DNA from: Alternaria dauci
Lineage: Eukaryota; Ascomycota; Dothideomycetes; Pleosporales; Pleosporaceae
Assembly (NCBI RefSeq): GCF_042100115.1
Contig: NC_091272.1
Location: forward strand, 1,984,001 to 2,048,000
DNA length: 64,000 bases
Direction of reading: 5' to 3'
The translations under genes were made by a program, and so were the position numbers. Below are positions 32,991 to 48,112 of this stretch, piece after piece; position 1 is the stretch's first letter; each line of letters begins with the position of its first letter. A model generated the notes under the pieces. That model saw only the letters and a program-made list of their open reading frames with translations, had not been told where the DNA came from and made no database searches.

Positions 32991-35900
32991 CTTTTATAAG
33001 AAACTCCTAGAAAAAGTACTATAGTAGGGAAACTAGGGGAAGTATAAGTAGTTAAAGAACTATTAGGCTTAGGGATAGCGTAGGAAAAAGAGGCCCTATA
33101 GAAACTAACTAAATAGTATTTAGCTATAGAAAAAAAAATTAACTATAATATATACTCCTTTTAATATTTCTATACCTACCTACTATATTAAGCACCTATT
33201 CCTAATAGAGAATTAGTAACGAAATACTCTACTATATATAGTAACTAATTAAAACTTAAACCTTATAACCTTTTAACCTTAGGAAAGCTTTAAGCGTTTA
33301 CTAAGTATAAAATCTATTTAAAGACTTTATAAGACGCTCTATCTTAAAGTCTTAGATAGTAAGAGAAATTAGAATAGATATAGTATAGAATAAGTAAGAA
33401 ATAATAAGAGAATAGTAATAGTATATAGTAACCTAAAGAATATTTAGTAATAAAAAAGTATAAAGACTAGAGAATATAAATAGGTAGGGATATAGAAAGA
33501 CCCCTAAGAAGTAAGAAAGATATAATAGAGGTACTAAGTTACTAATAATACTAGGGTTATAACTAGAGTATAGCTACGCCGTATAAGGTAGTATATTATA
33601 TAAAGAGTATAGGCTAAGATAATAATCCTTAAGATAGCTATATAGATAAAGAATATAATAGAGCGTATATAGATAGGCTAAATAATATATAGGGCTAAGA
33701 ATAATAGTAATAACCCCTATAGAGTACTACTAATAAGGAAAAAACTAATAATAAATAATTAGATTAATAGACTAAAGATAGCTAACTAAGATAGTATCTT
33801 AAGATATATAAAGAATAGGGTAGTTACTCTTTTACTAAAAGACTCTTAGATATATAAGTAACTAACTAGTTAAATATAAGTACTACTTTATATAGTACTT
33901 ACGCTCTTCATTATAGCCCTTACTATACTTATTATATACGTTACGTAGATAAGTAAGAACTAATAAGTAAGGAATAAGATAGGTAAAAGAACTTAATCTA
34001 TTACTAAGCTACTAGCTAGAAGCTAGAATATAGATTAGTTTACTTCTACTACTAAAATAAAGAAACTAGAAGCCTTAGCTAATAGTATAATAACTCTAGT
34101 AGATTTACTAAGCGTACTTATAGTAATACTAAGAAGCTCTATTTCCCTAGATATTCTACTAGTGTAGCCCCCTAATAATAAAATAATAAAGGTCTTTTAG
34201 ATAATAGTAGCCTTACTCTAATAGCTAGGAAGCTAAGACCTAATAGTAGCGACGTAACTCCTACTATACCTAGCTAAAATAGTTCTAGTCTTTAATAGTA
34301 CTAATATTACTATATTCTTAGAACGCTTTATAGATATATCTAAGTACTATAGGTTTAGTAATAAAGCTATAGTTAATGGGCTCTTAGCCTACTATAAGTA
34401 GAAGTAGTAGACTATTATCTAAGCCTCTAATACTTATAATATAGCTTAGATAAATAAGTCTTAGAAAGACTTTAGAGAAGCGCTTAGGAGGCTATTTAGG
34501 AGTAATAACTAGAGCTAGTAAGAAGTATAAGCTAAATACTTTAAATATTAGCTTCTTTAGTATTAAGTAAGGTCTAATCTAAATATTAAGGAATACCTAT
34601 AGGAGTTTTAGATCTATAGTAAGTATTATATTAAAGCTATAACTATTAATAAAGAACACTAAGGTTTCTATCTAAATAAGGGATTACTACTTAGATAGGT
34701 AACTAAAGTACTTAAGAGATTTAGCCTTAAAACTAATAGCCCCTAGGAGTTTAGCTATAAGAAGATTAGTAACTACCTAACTACTTACCTTAAAGTAGAA
34801 AAGGAAGCGTATATACTTAACCTATTAGAGGTAATTAAAGAAATTACCCCTAAGGTAGAGTTTACCCTACGTAAGCTAATAGCTATTTAGTATATACCTA
34901 TAGTAAGCTATAACCTACCTAATATCCTTACATAAATTTTCTAAGCCCTAAAATTATTTATCTTAATTAGAGAAGATAATTAGTACTATTAACTAACTTA
35001 GTTACCCTCTAGAAAGGCCCCTACTAATATAGAAGTAGATAAGTTAGTTAATAAAATACTAAACCTAAGAATTAATTAGGCTAGCCTAGAACTTAAACCT
35101 TAGAAGCTATAATAGATATCCTAAGAAATAGAGCTTATAAGTAACTTAGGTATTTATATAGAAGTAGAATATAGAGTTAATAATATAATAAGCTAGAACC
35201 TCTTAATAAATAGTTAAGAACCTAAAAGGCTATAGCTAAAGGGTTAGTACTAATCCTAATAGTACGGCGGGTATTAATAGAAGGGTTATTAGACTTATAA
35301 TAACTAATTATATACTACTAATACCTAAGGCTACTAGAACTATAACTCCTAGTATAGTTAAGGTAGAAACTAAGCGTAGTCCTTTAATATAGCTATAAAC
35401 TACTAAGTATATAATAAACTTAGTTACTATAAGAATAATTACCCTATACTATAAGTATTTATAGATAAAGGTTAGGTATACCTTAATAAGTAATCTATAC
35501 TCTAGTAAGGTATAAAAGAAAACCTATAAGGTAGAGTACTTAATCTTAACTAATAGCTCTAAGCTAAGAATCTTTTAGCTTAGATTAAAAAGAGGTAGCT
35601 TAAATAAGATATTAACTTACTAACTATTATAGCGCTATTTAAGGAAAAACCCCCTATAGTAATAGTAGAAAATAATACTATCTTAGTATAGCTAATCCCT
35701 AATTCTACTAAAAGCCTTTAAGAAGATAAAGTAGACTAATATTAGAAATTATTTAGTATCTTTACTAAAGACGAGTTAGACTTTAGGCTATAGCTAACTA
35801 CCTTTAGTAAATATAATAATAATATAGTTACTTCTACTATAATAATATATATAATAGTAGAATAGAAATCCTACTCTAGCTATAATAAGTTTAAAGTATA

Positions 35901-37979
35901 GAAGTTAATATAGAAAGTAATCTTATAAAGACTAAGTAATAAGTATATTCTATACCTAAAAGGTTATAAGAGCTAATCTAAATACCTTTTAAGTAATAGG
36001 AATATTAATAAAGATAGGATAGTATAGTTTAAAGAAACTAATAATATAATAGACTAAGATACTAATATTAATAACTACTAGAAAGAGGTAGTAGATAGTA
36101 AAAGAGATAATAATAACTAGTAACTATAAAAGAAGAAGATTATAAATAAGTTAGAGCCTAATATATAATTAGTTATTAAGAGTATCTTAAATATAATAAT
36201 ACCTCTCTAAATTAGTACCCTTCTAAGTAATATACTAGAGGTATATAAAAGTCTATTTAATATAAGTTATATATTAGAGGAGCTAGACCTATTTAAAATT
36301 AACTTAATAGTTAATAAGGATTATTTAATATAAGACCTACCTAAGTACTATTTAGGAGGTAATATTAATATACTCTACTTAGTAAATACTCTCCCTAACT
36401 ACGTCTTAGTAGAATCCTAAGAAGGCTAGGTTATTAACTACTAAGGTATTAAAGTAGAATACTAGATAGACTTAGAGATTAACTATATTTAAGAAAATAT
36501 TATTACTAGTACTAAGCCTAATAATATAAAAGAAGATAACTATAACTATCTAAGAGATAATTAGAGGCTATATAATAAGGTAATAAGTATTAAATACCTT
36601 TAATAAGACTACTTAAAAGTACTAATTAATATCTAAGGTAATTTATTTCTTATACTACTTAATTTAGGAGTAGAACTTAATATAATTAAGAGAGAATTAG
36701 CTAAGAAAGCTATACTACTAATAACTTTACTCCTAGGAAGTATAAGGGCTACCTAGATAGTTACTACTAATAGTAGTATAGTAAACTTTATAGGGATTAT
36801 CTAAGGAGTCCCTATTATTATAAAGTAAGTTAAAGTCTAAATAAACTTCTTTATAGTAGAAACCTCTACTAATCTAATTATATTAGGTAATCTATTTCTA
36901 ATAGATACTTAGGTAAGGATTAAATATATAACTAATAGGCTAATATACTATTATATCTTTAGTATTAATAGCTAATATAATACTAGGTTTATATATACTA
37001 GGAGTAATTAACTATCTAAACCTAACCTCTATACTAGACCTATCTTAGGAAAAGGAATAGGAGTATAGAGACTAGTACTCTACTCTATTAACTTACTAAA
37101 AGGCTAGAAAGTAAAGTAGTATTTAGTATAGTAGGGGTAATAGAGGTAAGAATAGACTTAGAAGAAGAGCTAAAGAGTAGTTAGCTAAGGATAAAATTTA
37201 TAAGTAAATAGAAGAACTAGAAACGTAAGTAAGAGAGGAAGAAGTAGTAATATTACCTTTTATAGGAGAATAGTAACTCTATAGATAAAGGTATTAATAA
37301 TAGTATTATTATAAGAGATAGAGAAGGACTCTATATTATTATAATAGATAGTTATAAATAGCTATTAGACTAAGTACTAAAAGAAGTATTATAATAGGTA
37401 TATAAAGAAAATACTACTAAGGATATAAAGGATATATTTTAGTAATAAAGCTTTATAGAAGTAGATAAGGGTAAGCTAATACCTTTTAAGGTTATAATAG
37501 TAGGTCCTATACCTCTTAGTTAGGCTAATACTATATTTAGGCTAGATAATATTTAGATTAATAATATATATAAGTAAAAGAGAGTTAGGGTTAAACCTAT
37601 TAATAACTTAGGCTAACTAGTACGCGATATTAAAGGAAGACTTAATTAGAAAGAAAGGGTAGCTATAAAATAAGTACTAAATAGTAATAGTAATATAGCT
37701 CCCTTTTACTAGTACTTTAAGCCTTACTATATACTATTCCTAAGAGGTACCTATATTACGCCTAAATATATTTTAGAGATAAAAATATCCTTAGAACTCT
37801 AGCTAAAGGAAAGAGAAATACTTCTAGAAGTCCTCTACTAAAGAGAGCTAGTACTAGCTTAGGACTTTTATAAATCTAGATAAGTTAGTAGAGATATTAT
37901 CCCCCTAGTTATTATTAATATAGTACTATACTAAGCTTAGAGGGTAGATTAGTTCCTAGTCTTATAAAAGCTCTATTAG

Positions 37980-39260
37980 GTAGTTATTAAAATAATTTAA
38001 GATTATATTAATAGGGGTACACTAGAGCTTTATAAAAGCTAAAACTATAATCTTTAGTTCTTAGTAGTAAAGAAAGATAAAGGCTATTAGTTTATTAATA
38101 ATATTTAGAAACTTAATAAATTTATAATAAAAGATACTAACTTACTTCCTAATCTTAATAAGTTTTTAGAAGAGTTTACTAAGTATATAGTTATAAGTCT
38201 CTTAGACTTCTTCTCTAAGTATAATTAAGTTAAACTCTATAAGGACTTAAGAGATATAATAGCTTTCTTTACCTTACTAGGCCTTATATAATAGTATACT
38301 TTACTAATAAGTACTATAAACTTAGTAGCTAAGTTTATAAGGGTTATAACTAAGATCTATAAAGAGTATATCCCTAATTACTATATACTATACCTAGATA
38401 ACGTCTATCTTAAGGGGCTAAAGATAAGGTATAATAATAAGGAAGTAGAGCTAAGTATTTAAAAATTTATAGCTAAATACCTTTTAAATATTAATAAGGT
38501 ATTAGTAGATATTAAACGTACTAGAGCTACTATATCTAGGTATAAGTTAGATTTCTACTACCCCTCTATAATAGTAGTTAGATACTATATTAATAAGAAG
38601 GGATGTTACCTAAATAAGAAGAAAGTAGAAAAGACTACTAACTAGCCTAAATATAATAATACTAAAGAAGTCTATATATTTATTAGTATATATATCTATT
38701 ATAGAGTATAGGTACTTAGCTTTACTATTATAGTAGCTCCTCTCTTAAAGCTACTATATAAAAACGTACCCTTTAAGTAGACTAATAAAGAGAAGTAAGC
38801 TATAGAGTACCTTAAAAAGGTACTTACTTCTACCCCTATATTAGAATCTATTAACTATAGTAAACCCTTATAATAAATTATCCTTATAGTTAATAGAAGT
38901 AAGAAAGGTTAGGGTATAGTTATTATATAAGGTAGTCTAAATAGCTATTAGTACCTAATCTAATTTAAAAGTAGAGTTTAGTTAATAATAGAGTAAAACT
39001 AAGACTCTAGTAAATATAAGTATAAGGCGCTACTACTTACCTTAAAGAAGTTTTAATTATATATCTATAAGGTACAATTTATAGTAGAAACTAATATAAA
39101 GATACTTATTATATAGCTATAATATAGTACTACTAACCTACTAGGAGCCCTAATTATATAATAGCTAGCCCTCCTTAATATATAAGACTTTAATATTATT
39201 TATATTATAGGTAAGAAAAACGTTATAGTAAATATACTATTAAGAAGACTAGAGCTAAGA
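37980..39260 (+). pseudogene. Gypsy 2a reverse transcriptase / RNase H remnant
   Basis: Plus-strand translation shows YLDNVYLKGLK at 38391 (the YLDD-type catalytic box with Asp>Asn), then an RT thumb-like stretch. It continues PFKWTNKEK near 38775 and an RNase H-like region ending ALLLTLKKF near 39050. It then reads LLGALII and DFNIIYIIGKKNVIVNIL, matching the RNase H/linker of a Gypsy lineage distinct from Gypsy 1. Stops are TAG/TAA at Trp/Gln positions. The same boxes occur inverted near 59460 in copy b. Confidence 0.72.
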
Positions 39261-41289
39261 GGCTAGGAACTACTAGAAGAGCTAGAAGAGGATATAGAAG
39301 ACTTTATTAATATATACCTAAATATAGTTTAGCTTACCTTTAAGGAAGTACTAGTACTTAAGTATAGTATTTATAATATAGACTTTTTATTTAATAAATA
39401 ACTATTAGTAGAAGGTTATAATAAGAAGTTATAAGCTATTATAGCTTAGCTCTTATTCTATAAGCGCCTAGAATACCTCTCCCTAGCTAAGTTCTATAAG
39501 TTTAAGAAAAAGGCTCTTTAAATAATAGTTAGAGAGTACTATCTATTTATAATACCTACAGGTAGAAGACCTTTACGTAGGGTTATAGATAACCTAAAAG
39601 ATTAGCTAAGGATTATTTAGTTACTTTATAATAAGTTTAGCTACTAAGGTAAGGAAGAGATATAGAGGAAAGTATAGGTAAGATACTACTAGAAAGGATA
39701 ATATAAGTAAGTTAAGAAGTATATCTAATCCTATACTAAGTATTAATTATATATATTAGTAATAGTATAAGAGGAGTTATAGCTAATAGAGCTACCTAAT
39801 ATCCTATTTAAATAGATTACTATTAATATTATATATATACTACCTAAGTGTAATAGTAAGAGGTTCTTAGTAGTAGTATATAATTACGTCTTATAATAGG
39901 TAGAAGCTAAAGTGCTAGCTAAGAATAACTTAAAAAGTATACTAAAGTTCCTTTAGTATAATATCTTCTACTAATAGGGATTACTACTTAAAATATTAAT
40001 AGATAGTAGCCTAGAGAATAAAGGACTTATTAAGGACCTCTAAAGCTAATAGGGGATTAATTAAATTACCTCTAGTATATACTACCCCTAAGGTTAGGGT
40101 CTAATTAAATAAAGTTATACTCCTATAGTAGCTACCCTAAAGAAGCTTCTAGGGAACTAAGTAGATAACTTACCTAATATCCTTTAGGTAGATTAAATAA
40201 CTATTAAGTATACTATAAATAAAACTCTAGTATTCCTAGTATATAGTAAATAATATATACTCTTAATTAAGCTATTAATACTTATATAGTAGACGCTGCC
40301 GTAAGAAGAAGTTAATAATATAGTAATACTCCTTACTATAAGAGCTAGGTAATTTAATAGAAGAGATAAGTAATTCTAAAAAGCTATTAATTAGACTATC
40401 TAATTACGCTATAAGAATAAAGACTATTTTAATAACTCTAAGGTACTTAGGTCTAAGCACCTTTTAATTAGTAACTTAGTACTACTATAAGACTTATTCT
40501 ATAATAGTAATAGATTAACGCTTATAAAGTTCCTCCTTAAGTAGAAAGGTCTATTTTATATTAAGAGTACTAGTAAAAAAGGATAGTACTAACTAGAGGA
40601 ATTAGATAGCACTAAATTCTATAGTTATATACTTAGTAATTAACTAAAGATCTTTTACTAATATATAATTATTAATTTAGAAGAAATTAACTCTTAACTC
40701 TATACTTAATAAGAATAGACTATAGATAATTAAGTTAATATAGGTAGTAATTTATCTAGCTAAAAGGATAATTTTAAAACTAAGAAACTATAGTATAGAT
40801 AGGATATTCTAGAATTAAGTAATAAACTAGCTACTAGTAAGAGATATAGTTCTTATTTATACTAACTCTAAGAAATCTAGGACGTTAATTAATAAGAATA
40901 TAAAGATCTTAAAAGGATAGAATATAAACTAAGCTATATAATAGTAGTTATACTATAATAGAAGCTAGGGTTTAACCTAAATAACTATTAGGCGTTCTTA
41001 TCTAGTTATAAAATAGCTATTAAATACTAGTCCTTTAGGTTTAAGAAGACTAACTACTACTAAAGTAAGAAAGTAGTAATAATATTATTATTTAACTATT
41101 ACTATTATATAGAAGAATAGTAGGAAGGAGGAGAAGATAGTAAGGAAAGCTTACTAAGAAACCCTTAGACTAAGTTTAAGTATACCCCTTAAAGTATAGA
41201 AAAGAGAATTAAGAGAAGATTTTATATTTATTATAATTAGTTATAGTACTATCTAGAATAAGACTAATACTAGTAATAGTAGATTAACT

Positions 41290-43200
41290 ACGTCTAACCT
41301 TCTTAGATAGTAAAGGCTTATTAAACTCTTTACTCTTACTAAGAATATAATAATAAATATCCTTAGAATTATTATTATTAAAAATACTATTATTAGTAAG
41401 AAACCCTAACTTCTTAAAAGCCTTAATAGTTAGCTTATAAGTTAAGCGCTAAACTAAATAACCCTTAGAAGAAGTCTTAGGTACTAGAATAGAAGACTTC
41501 TTATATAGGGCCTACTTCTTTATTAGTAATAATATTACTAGAGCTTAAGAGGTAATATACTTATAAGGAGAAGGTATCTTATAGCTAGCCTTAACTAGTA
41601 ACTTAGATAATAAAGAAGTCTTACTAGTATTTAGCTTATTAATCTAGTACTAAAGATCCTTTACTTAGAGGTCCTTCTACTAATTACTTATAAGCTTAAT
41701 ATTAAGGTTAAGATAACTAATACACTTCTTAGGATTAAACTTAGTATTATTAGGATTAGTATCTTTAGCTTTTAAAGTTACTTAGTCTATACTCCCCTTA
41801 TAGTATAACTTAAGAGCGTTTAAAGGCTTAGTAGTAATATTAGTAAGGTAAATAGTATAAGGGAGGAGTAAAGGTAATATATAGGATAGGGAGGGTATAG
41901 AAATAGTAGATATAGAGGATATATTACTATATATATTAGAATAACCTAGTATATATAAAGTTAGTAATTATTATATAGAATAGTAGAAGAGGGTATCTAA
42001 GAGGGAATTAAGTACTTATAAGTTATAGAATAAGACGCCTTAGCGCCTAAGGTATAGTAGTTTATATAAGTCCTATTTAGAAATAAGAGGTTATTAATAA
42101 TAGAGGTAGTATAGGTACTAAAGGGTTTAGACTTTAACCCCTTCTTATAATTACTATATATCTCTATAATACTACTAAACTTAGAGTTAGCGCTATAAGT
42201 ATTAGTATAAGTATAGATAGTCTCTAGATACTAGTAGATTAAAGCTACTAGGTAAGGCTTAAAGATATAGTGCTTCTAACTACTAGATAACTAAAAGAAC
42301 TTATTAATAGTAATACTATCTATAATAAAGAGCTAAAAGCCTATTAAGTAAGTAGAAAGAGTAGTATTATTAAAAGAAGGAAGAAAAGTAGTATTAAGGA
42401 TAGGATTAAGAAAATAACTAGTAAAGTAAAGTAACTAAAAGTACTTAAGGAGGCCTACTAGCTATACTAAAGTAATCTCTTTATTAGAGTTATTCTTAAC
42501 GATAGTATTAGAATATTAAAATAATATTTTAGTAGACCTAAAAAAGAAGGTTTAACTTACTAAACTCTATAGTAATAGATATAAAGGAACGTAATAGAGG
42601 AGGTACCTAAAGATTAGTAACCTAATCCTTAGTAGGACTAGGGATAAATCTTAAGTAGTAAGCGTTAATAATAGTAGAAGGCGTAGTCTAAATAATATTT
42701 ACTAGGTTAGTAGGTATAGGAGTAGAATTATAGGTATCCTTATTATTATCTTACTTAAAGAGCTGAGTAATAGTAGCCTAATTAGTAGCGCTTACCTATT
42801 CTTACCCTAAGATAGCGCTAGTAATAATTAAGGAAGGCTTTATATAGTATTAGTAAGATAGGTAAAAGGAGGGGGAATCTAGGATATTATAGCCTATTAC
42901 TAAAGTATTCTTAAGTAGTAGGGGAGGAGACTAGTTATCTATATTAAAGTCTAAATCTATAATATCCTAGTTAGTAATCTTATAGCTATTATCCTCCTAA
43001 CCTTATAGAGTATTATATAGATCTTAAGTAAGTAAAGTAGAATAATATATAGAGGAATATAGATAAGAATTTAACTTACTATTAGAGCCTAAGGCTAAAG
43101 CCCTCTTAGTTATACTAGTATTAGTAGCTAGAACTAAGGATAAAGAAAGGAAAAGTAGTATAAAGTAGTAATTAACGCGTAACTAAAAATAAGCGCGCGT
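41290..43200 (-). pseudogene. Gypsy 2a accessory module, unit 2 (antisense to pol)
   Basis: A minus-strand frame in which stops are almost only TAG/TAA at likely Gln/Trp positions. It shares LALG/LVLG-S-NSK, NQA.ITQLFKQDNNKDTYNS and LVQR.YKLTIKA-type blocks with unit 1 at 44190-46250 (read most easily in copy b). It ends KPLLSKKVRRS. No known domain recognised. Confidence 0.4.
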
Positions 43201-44189
43201 TAACCTATAGTAGTAGAAAGTTAAGTAAGTAGGGTTTTATTATAAAGAGGAGTAGATATTAGTATAAAGTATATATAGATAGTAAGGATATAAAGAAAGA
43301 GGTAAAGAATAAAGAGTAAAGTAAGTTTAAAGTAGTAAAGAAGAGTAGAAAGAAGAGATAAGAGTAGTAAGGAATAGATAGGCTAGTATTATTATTATAG
43401 AAAAGACTCTAACTATTTACTATCTAAAGGCCTATTATAACTAAGGTAATAGACTTACTTTTAAGGTAAGAGATAATATAATACTAAAGTAATAATAGGG
43501 TATATTATAAGAAATAGGTAAGTCTAAAAATATACCTAGGATATAAGAAATAATCTAGACTATATAGTATAAGGAACTAAGAATATATACTAAAATATAA
43601 TTTAAGGCTAAAGAGTACTTAACCTAAATAAAGGATAAACCTAACTAGATAGTTAGTAGAACCTAACTACTTAGGGTAGAACTATATCTAAAAACTTTAG
43701 ATATAATTTAGAAAAGATAAGATATCTAAAGTACTTTACTAAAATATACTTAGAATAGAAAGAAATAAATTTAAAGTCCTAAGAACTACCCTAAGAAGTC
43801 TATAAACTAGAATTAAAAAAGATAGAACTATAGCTTAGGAATAAATATTTATTACGTAGCTATTACTAATCTCTAAGGTTAAAAACTTATTATAAATATA
43901 GAATTACTTAGTCCTTTAGTCTACTCTATTTTCTAAATACTCTTTAGAAACTAGGTTTTAAAGAAGAAGGGACCTTTAATTTCTTAAGTAAGGGAGGGAG
44001 TAGTATAAATACCTTATAAAGAAAGAAGATTAGAAGTAATACTAATATCTTTAAAAGGAATAAGAAGTAAAATAAGATAGTTAGATATAGATTTCTATAA
44101 GAACTATAGCTAAAAGCCTATTAAGATAGTAGTAATATAACTAGTTAACTACTTACTACTAAAACCTAAAGAAGTATATAATAAAGACT

Positions 44190-46250
44190 AAAAACTAGTA
44201 CTATTACTACTAAACTTAGTAATAGAGGTATCCTTAACTATAGTAATAAGCTTAATAATAAGAACCTTAGGCTAAAGAGTAGAATTAATTAACTTTATAT
44301 AATAATAAAGACTACTAATATTAATAGGATATTAGCTACTAAGAAGATACTTATAAAGAGAGGCCTTCTTATACTTTTTAACCTACTCCTTTAGAGCCTT
44401 AATAGTTAGCTTATAAGGAGAGTACTAAACTAAATAAGCTTTAGAAGAAGCTAAAGGAGCTAGAGTAAAAGACTTTTTATAAGGAGCTTTCTTCTTTATT
44501 AGTAATAGTATTACTAGCTTTTAAGTAATAGTATACTTAAGAGGAGTAAGTATCTTATAAGTAGCCTTCTTAAGTAGCTTAGATAGAGTAATAACTTAGT
44601 TATTACCTAACTCCTTAGCTAAAAGTAGCTTAGTAAGAGCTAAATCCTTAGAGATAATATTATTAGTATCTAAGCTAAGCTTAGGCTTAAAGTTACTAGC
44701 CTTACCTTTATTTAACTAGCTTAAATAAAGACTATAACTAATAGTAGACTTCTTACTAACTTAGCTAAAGGAAGAGTAAGTAAATAGGGGTTTCTTAGTA
44801 GGTATTATAGCCTTACTAGTGCTAGTATAAATAAGGAGAAGTAAAGTAGGAGTATTAAGGATATTAGAGGAAAGGATAGGGGAGAGTTAACTAATATAAG
44901 TAATACTATAATAAATAGGAATATTACTTAGAAAAAAGTTTAAATTAGTAAAATATATAAAGAAGAAAAGAAGAGGCTATCTAAAAGATAATTAGATACT
45001 TATAGTAGAAAGAATAGGTATCTAAGGTACTACTATAAACGTAATTAATATAAATACTATTCTTATATAGTTTACTATTAATATATATAGTAATATAGAT
45101 ACTATAAACTTTAGTATAATAGTTAGAGTTATAGTAGCTATACGTATAACTAATATTATTAGAGTTATTAATACTACTAATTATAATAGCGCCCTAATAA
45201 ATACTTAGTATTAAAGCCTTAATATTAGAATTAATAATAGTATACTTTATAGAGCTAGATAAGTAGAAGTATATACTAATAGTCCTAAACTTAGGATAAA
45301 GATTAAATAGCCTCTTAGAGTTAACCTAAAAGTCTAAAAACTTATTATTAGGGTAAATTATAAATACTAAGAGTAAAGGTCTAAGGGTAAAACTAGTATA
45401 CCTAAGTCTCTAGAAGTAAAGCTAAAGGGATCTAATCTAATTATAAGAGAGGACTTTATTAGTATTATTAATAACTATATAAGGTAAGATATTAGAAGGA
45501 TATTTAGAAAGATAATAAATAGAATTTAAAACTTATAGTACTTAATAACCTTATTATAACTAGAATTAAAAGATAGATAAGTAAAGAGCTTAAGATTAAT
45601 AGAACCCTTACTACTAAGAACTACTCTCTTTAAAGGAGAGATAGGTTTAGCTTTACTAGTATTAGGCTAGATAAAAGAAAGTATAGTCTAAAGGATATTT
45701 ACTAAGTCTATAGATATAAGAGTAGAATTATAAGTATCCTTATTATTATCCTACTTAAAGAGCTAGGTAATAGTAGCCTAATTAGTAGCGCTTATCTATT
45801 CTTACCCTAAGATAGCCCTAGTAATAATTAAAGAAGGCTTTATATAGTAGTAATAAAATAGGTAAAGGGAGGGGAAATCTAGGATATTATAGTCTATTAC
45901 TAAAGCGTTCTTAGGTAATATAGGTAGACCCCTAGATATTATAAAGATAGGATCCTAAATATTCTAGTTAAAGACTAAGCTATTAGAGTCTTACTCTCTT
46001 TAAGATTAGTTATTAAGATCTTAAATAAGTAAAGCTAAGTAATATAGTAAAGAATTAGAAATAGAATTAGACTTACTATAAGAGCCTAATACTAAAGCCC
46101 TCTTAGTTATAATAGTATCCTTAGTAATAGCTAGTAGAGGTATATAAGTAAGTAAGGTAGAGGAATTAAGTAGTATAGATATAGTAGTAGATTACTCCTT
46201 AGGTAACTTAGTACTATACTAAATATAAAGGCGCTTTAGCTTCTTAGGGG
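44190..46250 (-). pseudogene. Gypsy 2a accessory module, unit 1 (antisense to pol)
   Basis: Nucleotide similarity to the 41290-43200 unit is direct and strong, for example TAATAGTAGCCTAATTAGTAG near 42773 and 45772. The two units lie about 3 kb apart in the same orientation. The frame opens towards a KKLKRF start and runs to about 44190. Function unknown. Confidence 0.4.
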
Positions 46251-48112
46251 AGTTAATAGTAAGAAAAGATATTATAATAAAGGTATAGTAGAGTTAAGAG
46301 AAATAGTAAGAGAGTAATAAAGCTAATAAGGTAATATAAATAAAGTAATAAAGTAGTAAAGAGAAGGAAGAAGTAAGGTAAGTAGAAGTAAGTAAAAGTA
46401 ATATTATTATTATTTAGTATTTAGTTACTAGGTACTAAAGGGCCTTTAGTAATAAATAGAGCTAGAGTAATATTAAGGTTTATAGAAAAGGTAGGTCCTA
46501 TAGCTAGTACTAAAGGATATTTAGAATATACTTAGGATATAAAAGGTAATCTATATAGTACTATTAAAGGAGGTAAAGGTATTCTAGATAGTATAGAGGT
46601 TAGCTAAGTAGAGTAGAAAAAGAATTAGATAAAAAGAATAGTAGATAGCTATAGGAACTTAGTTAAATATAAAGTAACTTCTAATAAATCCTAAAAGACT
46701 ATTAGAAGAAGAGGTAGTCTATCCTAAGAACTATAAGGGAAGAGGAAGGGAATAAGGATAGTATAATAGAGAAGAATTAAAATTATAATAGGAATTAGGG
46801 GATATAGTATAAGAAGGTATAAGATAGATAGTTAGTAAATTATACTAGGAGGGAGGACTTTAGTATCTAGTTTAGGATTTATAGGTTTACTTATTAAGGT
46901 TATATATAGGTTTTATTATATAGTAGTAAGTCTAAAAGTTATTCTAGTTAAAGAAGAGGAGGCCTTCTTCTTAAGTAAGGGAGGGATATAGTAGGGAAAC
47001 TAGGGGAAGTATAAGTAGTTAAAGAACTATTAGGCTTAGGGATAGCGTAGGAAAAAGAGGCCCTATAGAAACTAGCTAAATACTATTTAGCTATAAAATA
47101 ATAACTATAATATATACTCCTTTTAATATTTCTATACCTACCTACTATATTAAGCACCTATTCCTAATAGAGAATTAGTAACGAAATACTCTACTATAGT
47201 ACCTATAGATACTAAGCTAGCTACTAATATAAAGCTTAAAGATAATAAGTATAAGGTTAAGGAAATTAGGGACCTATAGAAAATTAGTTATTAGTAGAAA
47301 TACTTAGTTAAGTAGTTAAGATAGCTAGAGAGCTAGAATACTTAGAAACTAAAGGAAAATTTAATAAACTATAAGTTATAAGTATATAAATACTATTAGA
47401 GATACCTAGAGAAGGGAGGACTAGGTCCTTAAGAGAAGAAAAGAATTTAGTAAAAAGATTAAAAGAAGTATTATCTTATAACTAGCCTAAGTTAGTTAAT
47501 AGTTTAGGTAGTAATAGTTTAGTTAATTAAAAGTTTATACTAAGAGTAGAGTTCCCTTTAGCTTACTCTTTTATATAATCCTTAAGGCTTAAAATAGTAT
47601 AATCTTAATTAGTAAATACTTACTCTTATACCTTAACCTTTAGAAGCTCTAACTCTTACTATAATAACTAGGTATCTAGCTATACGCGTTACACCTTTAG
47701 GTAAGTAATCTTAAGATATTTTTACTACTTTTTAACCTCTACCTTCTCTTACTCTTCCTTAGTTATAAATAAGCTATACTTAACTTTTACTAAAATACAG
47801 CCTATATACTACCTAGAGGTAGTATCTATAAAATAATAAAGATTCTTCTCCTTATACTACTTATAATAAAAAGTTATCTTATTCCCTTACTAGTAAATAT
47901 AGTTAGTATAAGCCTAGCGCTATTAAGTTAAGTTCTAGGTATAAATGCGTTAAGAAGTCTAAACTTTAGGTATAGTTAGGGAAAGTAAAGAAAGGAGGAA
48001 AGAGAGGTTATAATACTATAGGAGTAGCTATACCTCTACTACTACTACTAGACTAGGCGTAGGAAAATAATAATCTAAGGTATTAAGATAATATCCCTAA
48101 GAGGGGGGATAA

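Larger units (their letters stand above)
33020..47208 (+). mobile_element. Gypsy LTR retrotransposon 2, copy a (14.2 kb), nested in Gypsy 1
   Basis: LTRs 33020-33236 and 46987-47208 start TATAGTAGGGAAACTAGGGG and end CTCTACTATA. GTAC flanks the element on both sides (33016-33019 and 47209-47212), a short target duplication. The 3' LTR is preceded by AAGTAAGGGAGGGA. The length is about twice that of a usual Gypsy element. Part of the excess is a 3' accessory region (about 41290-46250) containing a duplicated module. All of it is heavily RIPed. Confidence 0.82.
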
